Shown here piece after piece: positions 24,886 through 32,449 of a DNA stretch of 47,930 nucleotides. The stretch is from NCBI GenBank assembly GCA_036336795.1, contig JAYZFL010000056.1:1-47930 (forward strand), read 5' to 3'. How positions within the stretch are numbered: position 1 is the first letter of the stretch; each line of letters begins with the position of its first letter. This DNA is from UBA822 sp036336795 (lineage in GTDB: Bacteria > Gemmatimonadota > Gemmatimonadetes > Longimicrobiales > Gaopeijiaceae). The position numbers and the translations under genes were made by a program. The notes under the pieces were generated by a model. The model did not search any database. It was given only the letters and a program-made list of their open reading frames with translations, and was not told the DNA's origin.

Positions 24886-25694
24886 GAGTCCATTTTGTCA
24901 GAAGGTTTAAGGGTCTGTTTCTTACTTGGGTGCAGAGGTTTTCCCGGATAGGCAACGTGTTGAAGGAAAAGGCCGTTAGGGGGCGCCGGAGGAGAGGTTC
25001 TCAGATCATGCTCCGAGCCGATCAAGAGACGTTGGATGTCCACAAGGGGCCGCTTTTCCCAGGCGACGTCAACCATGGTACCGACCAAATACCGTACCAT
25101 GTGGTGCAAGAAACGGTTAGCTGTAATCCGAAATGTGAGCCCCAAGTCAAGCCATGGCTCCCAGTGCGCTTTCTGGATAGTACAAGAATAACCCCTATCG
25201 GGTTGCCCGGATTTTGCGAACCGCTTGAAATTATGCTTACCCTCAAGAAGTTCAGCGGCTTCTTCGAGGAGCGTCGTATTGAGGTCTGCGTTAAGCGGCC
25301 AACACCAGCGTCGCTCGAATGGAGATCCGGCTGACTCGGATAACCCGAGGTTGTAGATGTAGGTCCGCGCGATCGCGTCGAAGCGCGGATGAAAATTGGA
25401 GGAGACCGGTTGCACGCTTTCGATCCAGATGTCGTTCGGCAATAATGCTGATAACGCCTTCTTGAGCTTATCCGGTTGCCATGACTCCGGCACCGACACA
25501 ACCGCCACCTGGCCGGTCGCATGGACCCCTCGATCGGTTCGTCCCGATCCGACCACTGGACGTCGGGCATTCGTGAGCTGCTTCAGGGCCGCTTCCAGCT
25601 CCCCTTGGACGGTGCGCTCCTCGCGCTGCATTTGCCAGCCGCGGAAGGCGGATCCATCATACTGTAGAACCAGCTTGAGATGATTGTCCTTCAC
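24882..25694 (-). CDS. truA: tRNA pseudouridine synthase A
   Basis: Isomerises uridines 38-40 in the anticodon stem-loop of many tRNAs. The catalytic Asp is in GRTDRGVHATGQV. LKLVLQYDGSAFRGWQ opens the fold, and FRITANRFLHHMVRYLVGTMV is the C-terminal RNA-binding region. GTG 25694 is chosen to begin close to the conserved LKLVLQYDG; GTG 25703 and TTG 25727 are in frame and would add 3 or 11 residues. It is the first gene of the leftward run that ends with purF. Confidence 0.93.
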   Translation of the reverse strand: MKDNHLKLVLQYDGSAFRGWQMQREERTVQGELEAALKQLTNARRPVVGSGRTDRGVHATGQVAVVSVPESWQPDKLKKALSALLPNDIWIESVQPVSSNFHPRFDAIARTYIYNLGLSESAGSPFERRWCWPLNADLNTTLLEEAAELLEGKHNFKRFAKSGQPDRGYSCTIQKAHWEPWLDLGLTFRITANRFLHHMVRYLVGTMVDVAWEKRPLVDIQRLLIGSEHDLRTSPPAPPNGLFLQHVAYPGKPLHPSKKQTLKPSDKMDS

Positions 25695-25709
25695 GGCGTT
25701 CACGTCCGG

Positions 25710-25737
25710 AAAGTAGGGGGGGCGCAACCGTTGTCAA
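25710..25737 (-). promoter_or_regulatory. Candidate promoter for the truA-to-purF operon
   Basis: On the minus strand a perfect TTGACA -35 box (25737-25732) is followed after 16 bases by TACTTT (25715-25710), a weak -10. Transcription would begin near 25703, very close to the possible GTG starts of truA, so the leader would be very short or absent. The -10 matches only three of six positions, so this is a hypothesis. Confidence 0.3.
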
Positions 25738-25753
25738 GCGATGCCAAGAAGTA

Positions 25754-25782
25754 TTAATCCCAACCGTCTCCGGGGTTATGAT
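25754..25782 (+). promoter_or_regulatory. Candidate trpD promoter
   Basis: TATGAT at 25777-25782 matches the -10 consensus at five of six bases. TTAATC at 25754-25759, 17 bases upstream, matches the -35 at three of six. A transcript starting near 25789 would support translation of trpD from ATG 25828 instead of 25741. It lies back to back with the candidate truA promoter. Confidence 0.35.
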
Positions 25783-25827
25783 CTAGGTACGGAAGACACC
25801 GAATGTTTACTCTCAACCCGACGTGGA

Positions 25828-26892
25828 ATGAGCCAAGGAACATTTTCTCCGCTCGAGCTTTCTGACCTTAGGAGTGTCATTCGGAAGGTTGTCGAGGGTA
25901 ATGACCTCACGGTCTCCGAAGCCGAATTCGCTTTCGATGTTGTCATGGAGGGAGAAGCCTCTCCACTTGAGATGGCTGCCCTTCTAACGGCCCTTCGAGT
26001 GAAAGGTGAGGTGCCAGTCGAAGTGGCTGGCGGGGTCAAGGCGCTACGGAAAGCCATGATCCCGATCCAAGCCGAAAGGGTCGCAGGGTTGATCGACACG
26101 TGTGGAACTGGTGGCGGGACTGTCACCACGTTCAATATCTCGACCGCTGCAGCGCTGGTTGCTCGAGGTGCCGGCGCCACCATCGCCAAACACGGGAACC
26201 GCTCGTTTACGTCTCGAAGCGGGAGTGCTGACGTACTTGAGGCTCTCGGTGTTCGTATTGAGTTGAGTCCAAAGGAAATGGAGCGGATTCTGAAGGAAAT
26301 TGGTTTAGTTTTCATGTTCGCACCCTTGCTCCACCCAGCGATGAAGTACGTAGGTCCAGTACGGCGAGAGCTGGGCTTTACTACTATCATGAATATTCTC
26401 GGCCCGTTGACAAATCCTGCTAGGGTGAAGCGGCAACTGGTCGGGGTAGCAGACTCGTCTCTCGTGCCACTCGTCTCCCAAGCCCTACGAGAATTGGGCC
26501 ATGTCCGTGCCTTAGTGGTTCACGGTGAGGCCGGTTTAGATGAGCTGAGTCCCTTGGGGCCCAGTCGTGTAGTAGAACTCGACGACGAGTGCTTAAGCGA
26601 ACGGACGGTGCGTCCGGAGGATTTTGGTCTTAGCGCGTGTCCAGCCGAAGAGTTGGCCGGTGGTGATCCTGAGGAAAACGCGGAGGTGATCTACCGGGTC
26701 CTACGGGGGAAAGAACGGGGCGGTGCTCGGACTGCCATCGTTTTGAACGCTGGTGCCGCAATTTACGTTGCAGGGCTCACGGATACTGTTCATGAAGGTG
26801 TCGAGATGGCTGTCGAGGCGCTTGATGATGGTAGAGCACTGGCGGCTCTGGAGCGGCTACAAGAGGCGACTAATGCTACACCCAGTAAGTAG
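25828..26892 (+). CDS. trpD: Anthranilate phosphoribosyltransferase
   Basis: Transfers phosphoribose from PRPP to anthranilate, the second step of tryptophan synthesis. The PRPP site DTCGTGGGTVTTFNIST, the KHGNRSFTSRSGSADVLEALG segment, and the anthranilate-site residues in LLHPAMKYVGPVRRELG and MNILGPLTNP are all conserved. ATG 25828 gives 354 residues, the family length. The frame is open to an ATG at 25741, but that would add 29 poorly conserved residues and cross the candidate promoter. The gene is alone on the plus strand: lexA, on the minus strand, separates it from trpC. No trpE or trpG is in the window. Confidence 0.95.
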   Translation: MSQGTFSPLELSDLRSVIRKVVEGNDLTVSEAEFAFDVVMEGEASPLEMAALLTALRVKGEVPVEVAGGVKALRKAMIPIQAERVAGLIDTCGTGGGTVTTFNISTAAALVARGAGATIAKHGNRSFTSRSGSADVLEALGVRIELSPKEMERILKEIGLVFMFAPLLHPAMKYVGPVRRELGFTTIMNILGPLTNPARVKRQLVGVADSSLVPLVSQALRELGHVRALVVHGEAGLDELSPLGPSRVVELDDECLSERTVRPEDFGLSACPAEELAGGDPEENAEVIYRVLRGKERGGARTAIVLNAGAAIYVAGLTDTVHEGVEMAVEALDDGRALAALERLQEATNATPSK

Positions 26893-26919
26893 TAGAATCT
26901 ACACTTTCAGGTTGTTGCA

Positions 26920-27528
26920 CTAGTACTTCCTGATCACCCCTACGACGACACCCTGAATCTGTACGTTCTGGGCGTTCTTGATGATCGGTTGTATTGCGGG
27001 GTTGGCTGGTTGAAGCCGAACAAGCTCACCCTCCTCTCGGTAGAATTTCTTCACCGTTGTCGAATCACCGTCGACGAGTGCCACAACCATCTGGCCGTCC
27101 ACTGCTGTTTCCTGCGAATTGACGACGATGTAATCACCGTCCCGGATCTGCTCCTCTATCATCGATTCACCCTCGACGCGTAGAACAAAATTCTTCTGAC
27201 CCGACTTAACCATATCCTGCGGCACAGAAAGGGTAGTGTGATCCTCAATGGCTTCGATAGGGAGACCGGCCGCAACCGCTCCCAGAAGTGGGAGCTCAGT
27301 GGCACCGCCGTCGTATCCAGTGCCGACCAATTCTATGGAACGGCTTTCGTTGTAGGCCTTCCGGATGTAGCCCTTCCGCTCCAGATTGCTCAGGTGCTCG
27401 TGTACAGTGGCGAGAGAAGAGTAGCCGAACGCGTCGGCAATCTCTTCAAAGCTCGGGGCGTAGCCATTCTCGTCGATGAAGTTTTCCACATGATCGAGGA
27501 TCTCTCTTTGTCGCTTCGTCAGAGGCAT
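26920..27528 (-). CDS. lexA: LexA repressor (SOS regulator)
   Basis: A transcriptional repressor of DNA-damage genes that cleaves itself when RecA filaments form. With ATG 27528 the protein has 202 residues. The N-terminal winged helix-turn-helix covers about 1-65 (PSFEEIADAFG and SSLATVHEHLSNLERKG). The S24 peptidase domain has the Ala87-Gly88 cleavage bond (AVAAGLP), nucleophile Ser122 (GESMIEEQ) and Lys160 (TTVKKFY). ATG 27528 is preferred over 27543 because AAGGTGG lies five bases upstream, whereas 27543 has no SD. The recognition helix differs from both E. coli and B. subtilis LexA, so the operator may differ too. It converges with trpD and is divergent from trpC. Confidence 0.95.
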   Translation of the reverse strand: MPLTKRQREILDHVENFIDENGYAPSFEEIADAFGYSSLATVHEHLSNLERKGYIRKAYNESRSIELVGTGYDGGATELPLLGAVAAGLPIEAIEDHTTLSVPQDMVKSGQKNFVLRVEGESMIEEQIRDGDYIVVNSQETAVDGQMVVALVDGDSTTVKKFYREEGELVRLQPANPAIQPIIKNAQNVQIQGVVVGVIRKY

Positions 27529-27552
27529 ATCGACCACCTTCATAGGTTAGGA

Positions 27553-27596
27553 ACCCGAATAGGACCCGAACGGAGCATACCCGAACGTTACCCGAA
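27553..27596. promoter_or_regulatory. Two tandem direct-repeat elements, probable LexA operators
   Basis: Four exact copies of ACCCGAA (TTCGGGT on the lexA strand) start at 27553, 27564, 27579 and 27590. They form two pairs, each with an 11-bp period, and the pairs are offset by 26 bp. Read on the lexA strand the pairs approximate GTTC-N7-GTTC, the direct-repeat operator of alphaproteobacterial LexA. They lie 25-68 bp upstream of the lexA start and 52-95 bp upstream of trpC. The repeat geometry is seen directly; LexA binding is inferred. Confidence 0.6.
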
Positions 27597-27647
27597 AAGC
27601 AACCCAGATGTGGGGCGTTCTGAGGAACGAGGGGAAAGGGTCGGGAC

Positions 27648-28454
27648 GTGAACGCTCCCGAGGACATACTGGAAAGGATCGTAGCGACTAAGAGCCGAGA
27701 GGTAGATGTTCTTCGGAAGCACCTGAGCGAACTACGGACCGGTGTCGAGGATACCCCTCCTCCGCGAAACTTTAGCGGTTGCTTGAGGGATTCGAATTCG
27801 GTGGCAGTGATCGCGGAGATTAAGCGGTGCTCGCCGGGCGCTGGTCCGATTCGTCCCGATCTGGACCCGCTTAGACTTGCCCGGAGCTATGAGTTCCATG
27901 GTGCCTCCGCAATTAGCGTTCTTACGGACTCGGAATACTTCGGCGGATCACTGGAAGATCTCCGGATGGTTCGGAGCCTGGTGGATGTGCCGATTCTCCG
28001 GAAGGATTTTATAGTGGATGAATCCCAGATCTACGAGTCCCGTACGGCTGGAGCCGACGCCGTTCTTCTGATCGTAAGTATCTTGGACAACGACCGTATC
28101 CGCTCCTTCCGAGAGTTGGCCGAGGACTTGGGCATGTCGGCACTTGTCGAAGCTCACAGTGGGGCTGAAGTAGAAAGAGCACTTGGGTCGGGAGCGTGTC
28201 TGCTCGGAGTGAACAACCGCAATCTAAGTACCTTCGAGACCCGTATCGAAGTCACACTAGATCTCGCAGCCCAGGTTCCGTCTGACGTTGTTCTCATTTC
28301 TGAAAGTGGGATCTTTACCGGAGAAGATGTTTCTGCGCTGGGCATGACTGGTGTAGATGCGGTGTTGGTTGGCGAATCCCTTCTTCGCCAGGAGAGTCCA
28401 GGAAAGGGGATCTCGAACCTCTTGGGTTATATGAAAGGGGGGCGAAGACCGTGA
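27648..28454 (+). CDS. trpC: Indole-3-glycerol phosphate synthase
   Basis: Closes the indole ring from CdRP, the fourth step of tryptophan synthesis. The 268-residue TIM barrel has EIKRCSPGAGPI (the catalytic Lys strand; most homologues read K-ASPSKG), SVLTDSEYFGGS, LRKDFIVDE, LLGVNNRNL and ISESGI. GTG 27648 is preceded by purine-rich AGGGGAAAGGG. It starts the trpC-F-B-A run, and its upstream region carries the direct repeats shared with lexA. The stop overlaps trpF (GTGA). Confidence 0.95.
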   Translation: MNAPEDILERIVATKSREVDVLRKHLSELRTGVEDTPPPRNFSGCLRDSNSVAVIAEIKRCSPGAGPIRPDLDPLRLARSYEFHGASAISVLTDSEYFGGSLEDLRMVRSLVDVPILRKDFIVDESQIYESRTAGADAVLLIVSILDNDRIRSFRELAEDLGMSALVEAHSGAEVERALGSGACLLGVNNRNLSTFETRIEVTLDLAAQVPSDVVLISESGIFTGEDVSALGMTGVDAVLVGESLLRQESPGKGISNLLGYMKGGRRP

Positions 28455-29125
28455 GTGACGTTCAGGTCAAGATCTGTGGTCTCACGACTCCTGAGGATGC
28501 TCGGGTTGCCGATGACCTGGGAGCTGATTATCTGGGGATGATTCTTTCCCAAGGTTTCGGGAGAAGTGTTCTTCTCGATACAGCTGTGGACATAAAGCAA
28601 GCGGTTGACGCACCCTTGGTTGCCGTTTTTGTCAATGAACCTATCTCCGAGGTCGTGCAGATCGGCCGGATGATTGGGGTGTCCGTTATTCAACTCCACG
28701 GAGAAGAAGGCCTTGATTACCTCGAGGAGTTGCGCTGCGAAGGAGATTGGGCGATCTGGAAGGCGGTGCAAGTCAGGGATCGGGTTACAGCGATTGATGC
28801 CGTTCGCGCATTCGGGTGCTCGGTAGATGGAGTGCTAATGGACGGATGGCAAGAAGGCTACCCTGGTGGGAGCGGCGTCTCATTTTCTTGGGTGGAGTTG
28901 AGTTCGGTCAGGCTTGAGATCCCTACGCCGGTCGATCTGATTGTCGCAGGCGGTCTAGAGCCGAAGAACGTCACTGGTGCGATACGGGCTATGAGACCGG
29001 ACATTGTAGACGTGAGTTCGGGAGTCGAACTCCGAAAGGGGCGGAAGGATCCTGATTTGATTCAGTCATTCATTCGCAATGCTCGGGCGGGTGAGGATCC
29101 GGTTTCCGGTTTAAGAGCGACCTGA
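28451..29125 (+). CDS. trpF: Phosphoribosylanthranilate isomerase
   Basis: Converts phosphoribosylanthranilate to CdRP. The 224-residue TIM barrel has the catalytic Cys in VKICGLTTPEDA, then GADYLGMIL, VIQLHGEE, the catalytic Asp region VLMDGW, and the phosphate site VAGGLEPKNV and DVSSGVE. GTG 28451 overlaps trpC. The gap to trpB is nine bases, consistent with one operon. Confidence 0.95.
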   Translation: MSDVQVKICGLTTPEDARVADDLGADYLGMILSQGFGRSVLLDTAVDIKQAVDAPLVAVFVNEPISEVVQIGRMIGVSVIQLHGEEGLDYLEELRCEGDWAIWKAVQVRDRVTAIDAVRAFGCSVDGVLMDGWQEGYPGGSGVSFSWVELSSVRLEIPTPVDLIVAGGLEPKNVTGAIRAMRPDIVDVSSGVELRKGRKDPDLIQSFIRNARAGEDPVSGLRAT

Positions 29126-29134
29126 GCATGGTTC

Positions 29135-30316
29135 ATGAACACACCAACTGAAGACGGGCGCTTCGGACCGTTTGGTGGACGGTATGTTCCTGAAACACTC
29201 ATAACAGCTCTGGATGAGTTGGGAATGGCCTACGATCAAGCGTCGGAGGACGCATCCTTCAGTGAGCAACTCGACCTGCTTCTTCGGGATTATGCAGGCC
29301 GTCCTTCGCCCCTCTACCGGGCCGTGAGGTTGGAAGCCGCCGTCGGTTCTGGTCCGATCTATCTTAAGCGAGAAGATCTGAATCACACCGGTGCCCATAA
29401 GATCAACAATACGATCGGGCAGGCACTTCTTGCCCGCCGGATGGGGAAGAGCCGGATCATTGCGGAGACAGGTGCGGGCCAACATGGTGTGGCCACCGCT
29501 ACGGCGTGCGCCCTGTTCGATGTCGAGTGCGTCGTGTACATGGGAGAGGTGGACGTAGAGCGCCAGGCGCTCAATGTATACCGTATGGAGCTTCTGGGTG
29601 CTGAAGTGCGGCCAGTGTCGTCAGGGACCCGTACACTCAAAGACGCAACAAACGAAGCCATCCGGGATTGGGTCACCAACGTCCAGACGACCCACTACAT
29701 CATCGGCTCCGTAGTTGGGCCAGCACCCTTCCCACGGATTGTTCGAGATCTACAGGCAGTGATCGGACGGGAGGCCCGGGAGCAGATACTTGCCCGCACT
29801 GGGAACTTGCCGGCGGCGGTGCTCGCTTGCGTAGGTGGCGGATCGAATGCGATAGGAATTTTTCAAGCCTTCCGCGACGATGAAGAAGTCGACCTCATTG
29901 GGGTCGAGGCGGCAGGGGAGGGGATCGATTCAGGGAAACATTCCGCTACTCTGAGCGTAGGCAAACCTGGTGTGTTACATGGGGCGATGAGCTATCTTCT
30001 TCAAGATGACGACGGCCAAGTGACTCCCGCACATTCCGTATCGGCAGGTCTCGATTATCCGGGTGTTGGTCCAGAGCACTCCTACCTCAAGGACTCAGGC
30101 CGAGCTAATTACGTTTCGGTGACGGACAAAGACGCGCTCGCGTCGTTTGATCGCCTGTCCAAGCTCGAGGGAATTATCCCGGCTCTGGAGAGTGCACATG
30201 CAATCGCCCATACGGAGCGAGTCGCCCCAAAGTATCGTGAACGCGGATCGATCCTCGTGTGTCTCAGTGGACGAGGTGACAAGGATGTTGCACATGTTGC
30301 TCGTATGGAAGAGTGA
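29135..30316 (+). CDS. trpB: Tryptophan synthase beta chain
   Basis: The PLP enzyme that condenses indole with serine to form tryptophan. The 393-residue protein has the TrpB1 opening GRFGPFGGRYVPETL, PLP-Lys89 in LNHTGAHKINNT, the catalytic Glu in AETGAGQHGVATA and the phosphate loop GGGSNAIG. It is the standard form that partners TrpA, not the TrpB2 variant. The following 89-base gap contains a hairpin that includes the trpA SD. Confidence 0.97.
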   Translation: MNTPTEDGRFGPFGGRYVPETLITALDELGMAYDQASEDASFSEQLDLLLRDYAGRPSPLYRAVRLEAAVGSGPIYLKREDLNHTGAHKINNTIGQALLARRMGKSRIIAETGAGQHGVATATACALFDVECVVYMGEVDVERQALNVYRMELLGAEVRPVSSGTRTLKDATNEAIRDWVTNVQTTHYIIGSVVGPAPFPRIVRDLQAVIGREAREQILARTGNLPAAVLACVGGGSNAIGIFQAFRDDEEVDLIGVEAAGEGIDSGKHSATLSVGKPGVLHGAMSYLLQDDDGQVTPAHSVSAGLDYPGVGPEHSYLKDSGRANYVSVTDKDALASFDRLSKLEGIIPALESAHAIAHTERVAPKYRERGSILVCLSGRGDKDVAHVARMEE

Positions 30317-30367
30317 GTGAGTTATCTTTCGACAAATACGGAAGCGGTGTTTCTAGCCACCTTATTT

Positions 30368-30403
30368 GACGGTTATTCCTTCGTTCTCGGCCGAGGAACC
30401 GTC
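30368..30403 (+). promoter_or_regulatory. Hairpin sequestering the trpA ribosome-binding site
   Basis: GACGGTT (30368-30374) pairs perfectly with AACCGTC (30397-30403). After a three-base bulge CCT (30378-30380) pairs with AGG (30394-30396). The SD GAGGAA of trpA (30393-30398) lies in the 3' arm, two bases before the end of the stem and eight before the ATG at 30406. The structure could lower trpA translation relative to trpB. No T-run follows, so it is not a terminator. Confidence 0.35.
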
Positions 30404-30405
30404 GG

Positions 30406-31191
30406 ATGGTGAACCTCCGGAACCGGTTTGCGGAAAAGAAGAATGAGGGCCTGAGTACCCTGGTTCCCTATGTGACATCCGGTTTTCCCTCTGCGGAGGC
30501 GAGCGTCGATGTTCTCCACACGTTAGAGAATTCCGGGGGTGATGTGCTTGAGCTCGGAATCCCCTTCAGCGATCCAGTGGCTGATGGTCCTACTATTCAG
30601 GAAGCGACGTTCAAGGCGCTCCAAACCGGGATGACTGTTGAGGGAACACTTGAAATTCTAACAACCTTCCGGAGAAACTCAGACGCACCGGTAGTACTTT
30701 TCAGTTACTTAAACCCCCTACTTCAATACGGAGTCGAAGCCTTCCTGGAAGATGCGGCGGACGCGGGAGCGCAGGGACTTCTTCTCACGGACGTGCCGGT
30801 GGGAGCCGATCCCAACGTGGAGGATGCCGTGAGAAGTTCTAAGCTTGACTTGATTCCACTCATTGCCCCAACGACCCGGCCCGAGCGAGCGTCGGTGATT
30901 GCGGAGAGCGGTCAAGGCTTCGTTTATTACATATCGAGGACCGGTGTGACGGGAGCTCGCGACGGGTTCGCCGTCGATCTGGAGAACGAGGTAAGGGCTC
31001 TCCGGGCTAGAGTGGATCTTCCTGTGGCTGTCGGCTTCGGAATCTCGACTCCTGAACAGGCGGCATCGGTTTCACGGATCGCGGACGGTGTCGTCGTCGG
31101 TAGCGCCTTGATCACAGCGCTCGACCGGGGAGGGATAGAAGAGGCGGGGACCTTCCTAGCCTCACTCAGGACCGCCATGGACAACGAGTAA
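30406..31191 (+). CDS. trpA: Tryptophan synthase alpha chain
   Basis: Cleaves indole-3-glycerol phosphate to indole, which is channelled to TrpB. The 261-residue TIM barrel has the catalytic Glu in LELGIPFSDP and the Asp in the same loop (SDPVADGPTIQ), YISRTGVTG, and the phosphate-binding GFGISTPEQA and DGVVVGSAL. The first strand reads YVTSGFPS where E. coli has YVTAGDP. It ends the trp run. Its SD (GAGGAA) is inside the upstream hairpin. Confidence 0.96.
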   Translation: MVNLRNRFAEKKNEGLSTLVPYVTSGFPSAEASVDVLHTLENSGGDVLELGIPFSDPVADGPTIQEATFKALQTGMTVEGTLEILTTFRRNSDAPVVLFSYLNPLLQYGVEAFLEDAADAGAQGLLLTDVPVGADPNVEDAVRSSKLDLIPLIAPTTRPERASVIAESGQGFVYYISRTGVTGARDGFAVDLENEVRALRARVDLPVAVGFGISTPEQAASVSRIADGVVVGSALITALDRGGIEEAGTFLASLRTAMDNE

Positions 31192-31344
31192 ATGTAGCTC
31201 AGAGTTGAGGGACTCGGGGTCCGGAACCGCTTTAGGAAAGAAGCCTTCGGTTCTACCGAGGGAGTTCCCTAGCTGTTTCGACAAGGCCTCACTAGGTTGG
31301 CCGCCGTCCGACCGAACATTAGGAGGTCGTGCAAGGAGAAGTCG

Positions 31345-31368
31345 ATGAAGCACACCGAAGCCCAATGA
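31345..31368 (+). CDS. Seven-codon ORF coupled to the HD gene start
   Basis: ATG 31345 has a textbook SD (AAGGAG, 6-base spacer) but opens only seven codons (MKHTEAQ). Its TGA overlaps ATG 31365 of the HD gene (ATGA). The HD gene itself lacks its own SD at 31365. It may act only as a loading site for reinitiation. Such short ORFs are hard to separate from chance. Confidence 0.25.
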   Translation: MKHTEAQ

Positions 31369-31979
31369 GCGGAGATCTGGTGCTTCATCCTTTGGTTGCC
31401 GAGGCGGCTCAGGGGCGATTGCCACGTTGGGCAGTGGCCGGAACGAAGCGTAGGGAGCATATGGAGAGGGTGGCTGAGCTTCTCCGAGACTGGAGTAAAG
31501 CCCGATGTGAGTCGCCGATTGAGGTAGAGCGCTGGGCGGCGCTAGGATTTCTTCACGATGCTTTACGTGATGCAAAGCCTAACGACCTCCGCCCGTACGT
31601 GGAGGCCTCCATGGCCTATTTGCCGGGCAGTATGCTTCACGGCCCCGCCACTGCGAGAATGCTCCGCGAAGGTGGCGTAACCGACGAAACACTCCTTACG
31701 GCAGTCAAGTATCATACGATTGGCACTGCAGGCTTCGGCGTGATCGGCAAGGCATTGTACGCAGCGGACTTCTTGGAACCAGGAAGGGAGTTCTGCCAAA
31801 AGTGGAGATGCGAGCTTCGCGCTATCATGCCCGAGCAGTTGGATACCGTCGTTTGCAAGATCGTGAGTGCTCGGATCCAGCATCTGATCGATAAGGAGCG
31901 TCCAGTCAGAGCGGAGACTCTGGATTTTTGGAACACTTTGGTGAAAGGGAGGTCATGGGTAAGCGCCTCGGAACCGTGA
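31365..31979 (+). CDS. YqeK-like HD-domain phosphohydrolase
   Basis: A 204-residue metal-dependent phosphohydrolase of the HD superfamily. The order matches YqeK: an initial His-containing helix (RREHMERVAELL), the HD pair in GFLHDALRD, then HGPATARML, the His in AVKYHTIG and the Asp in LYAADFLEPGR. YqeK proteins hydrolyse diadenosine tetraphosphate symmetrically. The start could be GTG 31329, which has AGGAGG only two bases upstream, or ATG 31365, which overlaps the seven-codon ORF; I use 31365. The next gene starts inside its 3' end. In many bacteria yqeK sits near rsfS, which is absent here. Confidence 0.8.
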   Translation: MSGDLVLHPLVAEAAQGRLPRWAVAGTKRREHMERVAELLRDWSKARCESPIEVERWAALGFLHDALRDAKPNDLRPYVEASMAYLPGSMLHGPATARMLREGGVTDETLLTAVKYHTIGTAGFGVIGKALYAADFLEPGREFCQKWRCELRAIMPEQLDTVVCKIVSARIQHLIDKERPVRAETLDFWNTLVKGRSWVSASEP

Positions 31980-32440
31980 TCCGTTTTGCCATTGTGCTTG
32001 CCGTCGGGATCTTCATTGGCTCGGCAATCTCGCAGTGGAGACCTTTGCCCGAGTCCGAGCGCGTTTCATTACCGAGAAATGTAATTAGTGGAGACCTTGG
32101 CCGTGTGCGAGTGGAAGTGCTGAACGCAGGAGGTGAGAATGGAATGGCTCGCCTCGCCACAGACCGCCTCCGAGATCATGGCTTCGACGTAGTTTTCTTT
32201 GGAAATGCTGAGGCCTTCGGGCAGAATTCGACGGTTGTCCTGGATCGTTCCGGAAGAATGGAAGCAGCGCTCGCTGTGGGAGAAGCGTTGGGTTCATCAG
32301 CGGTTGAAAGTAGACCTGATCCGAACCTTTACCTTGATGTGACCGTATTGCTTGGCAGAGATTGGGTTCCGGAAAATCCCGGTGCGGAAGCCATCGCAGA
32401 GGGTGTTCCGTGGTGGGATCTTCGCAAATACATTAGGTGA
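31955..32440 (+). CDS. LytR_C-domain membrane-anchored protein
   Basis: A 161-residue protein with one N-terminal membrane helix (VIRFAIVLAVGIFIGSAI). A LytR_C (LytR/CpsA/Psr C-terminal) domain follows at about 45-145, seen in VRVEVLNAGGENGMARLA, the central DVVFFGN strand and DVTVLLGRDW. It lacks the catalytic LCP domain, so it is probably not a wall-polymer ligase. The start at ATG 31955, close behind GGGAGG, overlaps the HD gene by 25 bases; a TTG at 31928 is the alternative. It is usually found next to yqeK in related genomes, but its function is not known. lepB follows nine bases later. Confidence 0.7.
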   Translation: MGKRLGTVIRFAIVLAVGIFIGSAISQWRPLPESERVSLPRNVISGDLGRVRVEVLNAGGENGMARLATDRLRDHGFDVVFFGNAEAFGQNSTVVLDRSGRMEAALAVGEALGSSAVESRPDPNLYLDVTVLLGRDWVPENPGAEAIAEGVPWWDLRKYIR

Positions 32441-32449
32441 TCGAAGGAC

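Noticed and set aside
27528..27543. Upstream ATG (27543) as the lexA start
   Set aside because: No SD precedes it, while ATG 27528 has AAGGTGG at ideal distance and gives the conserved LTKRQREIL start.
31205..31260. Inverted repeat GAACCG/CGGTTC after trpA as a terminator
   Set aside because: Only six pairs around an 18-base loop and no T-run; too weak to call.
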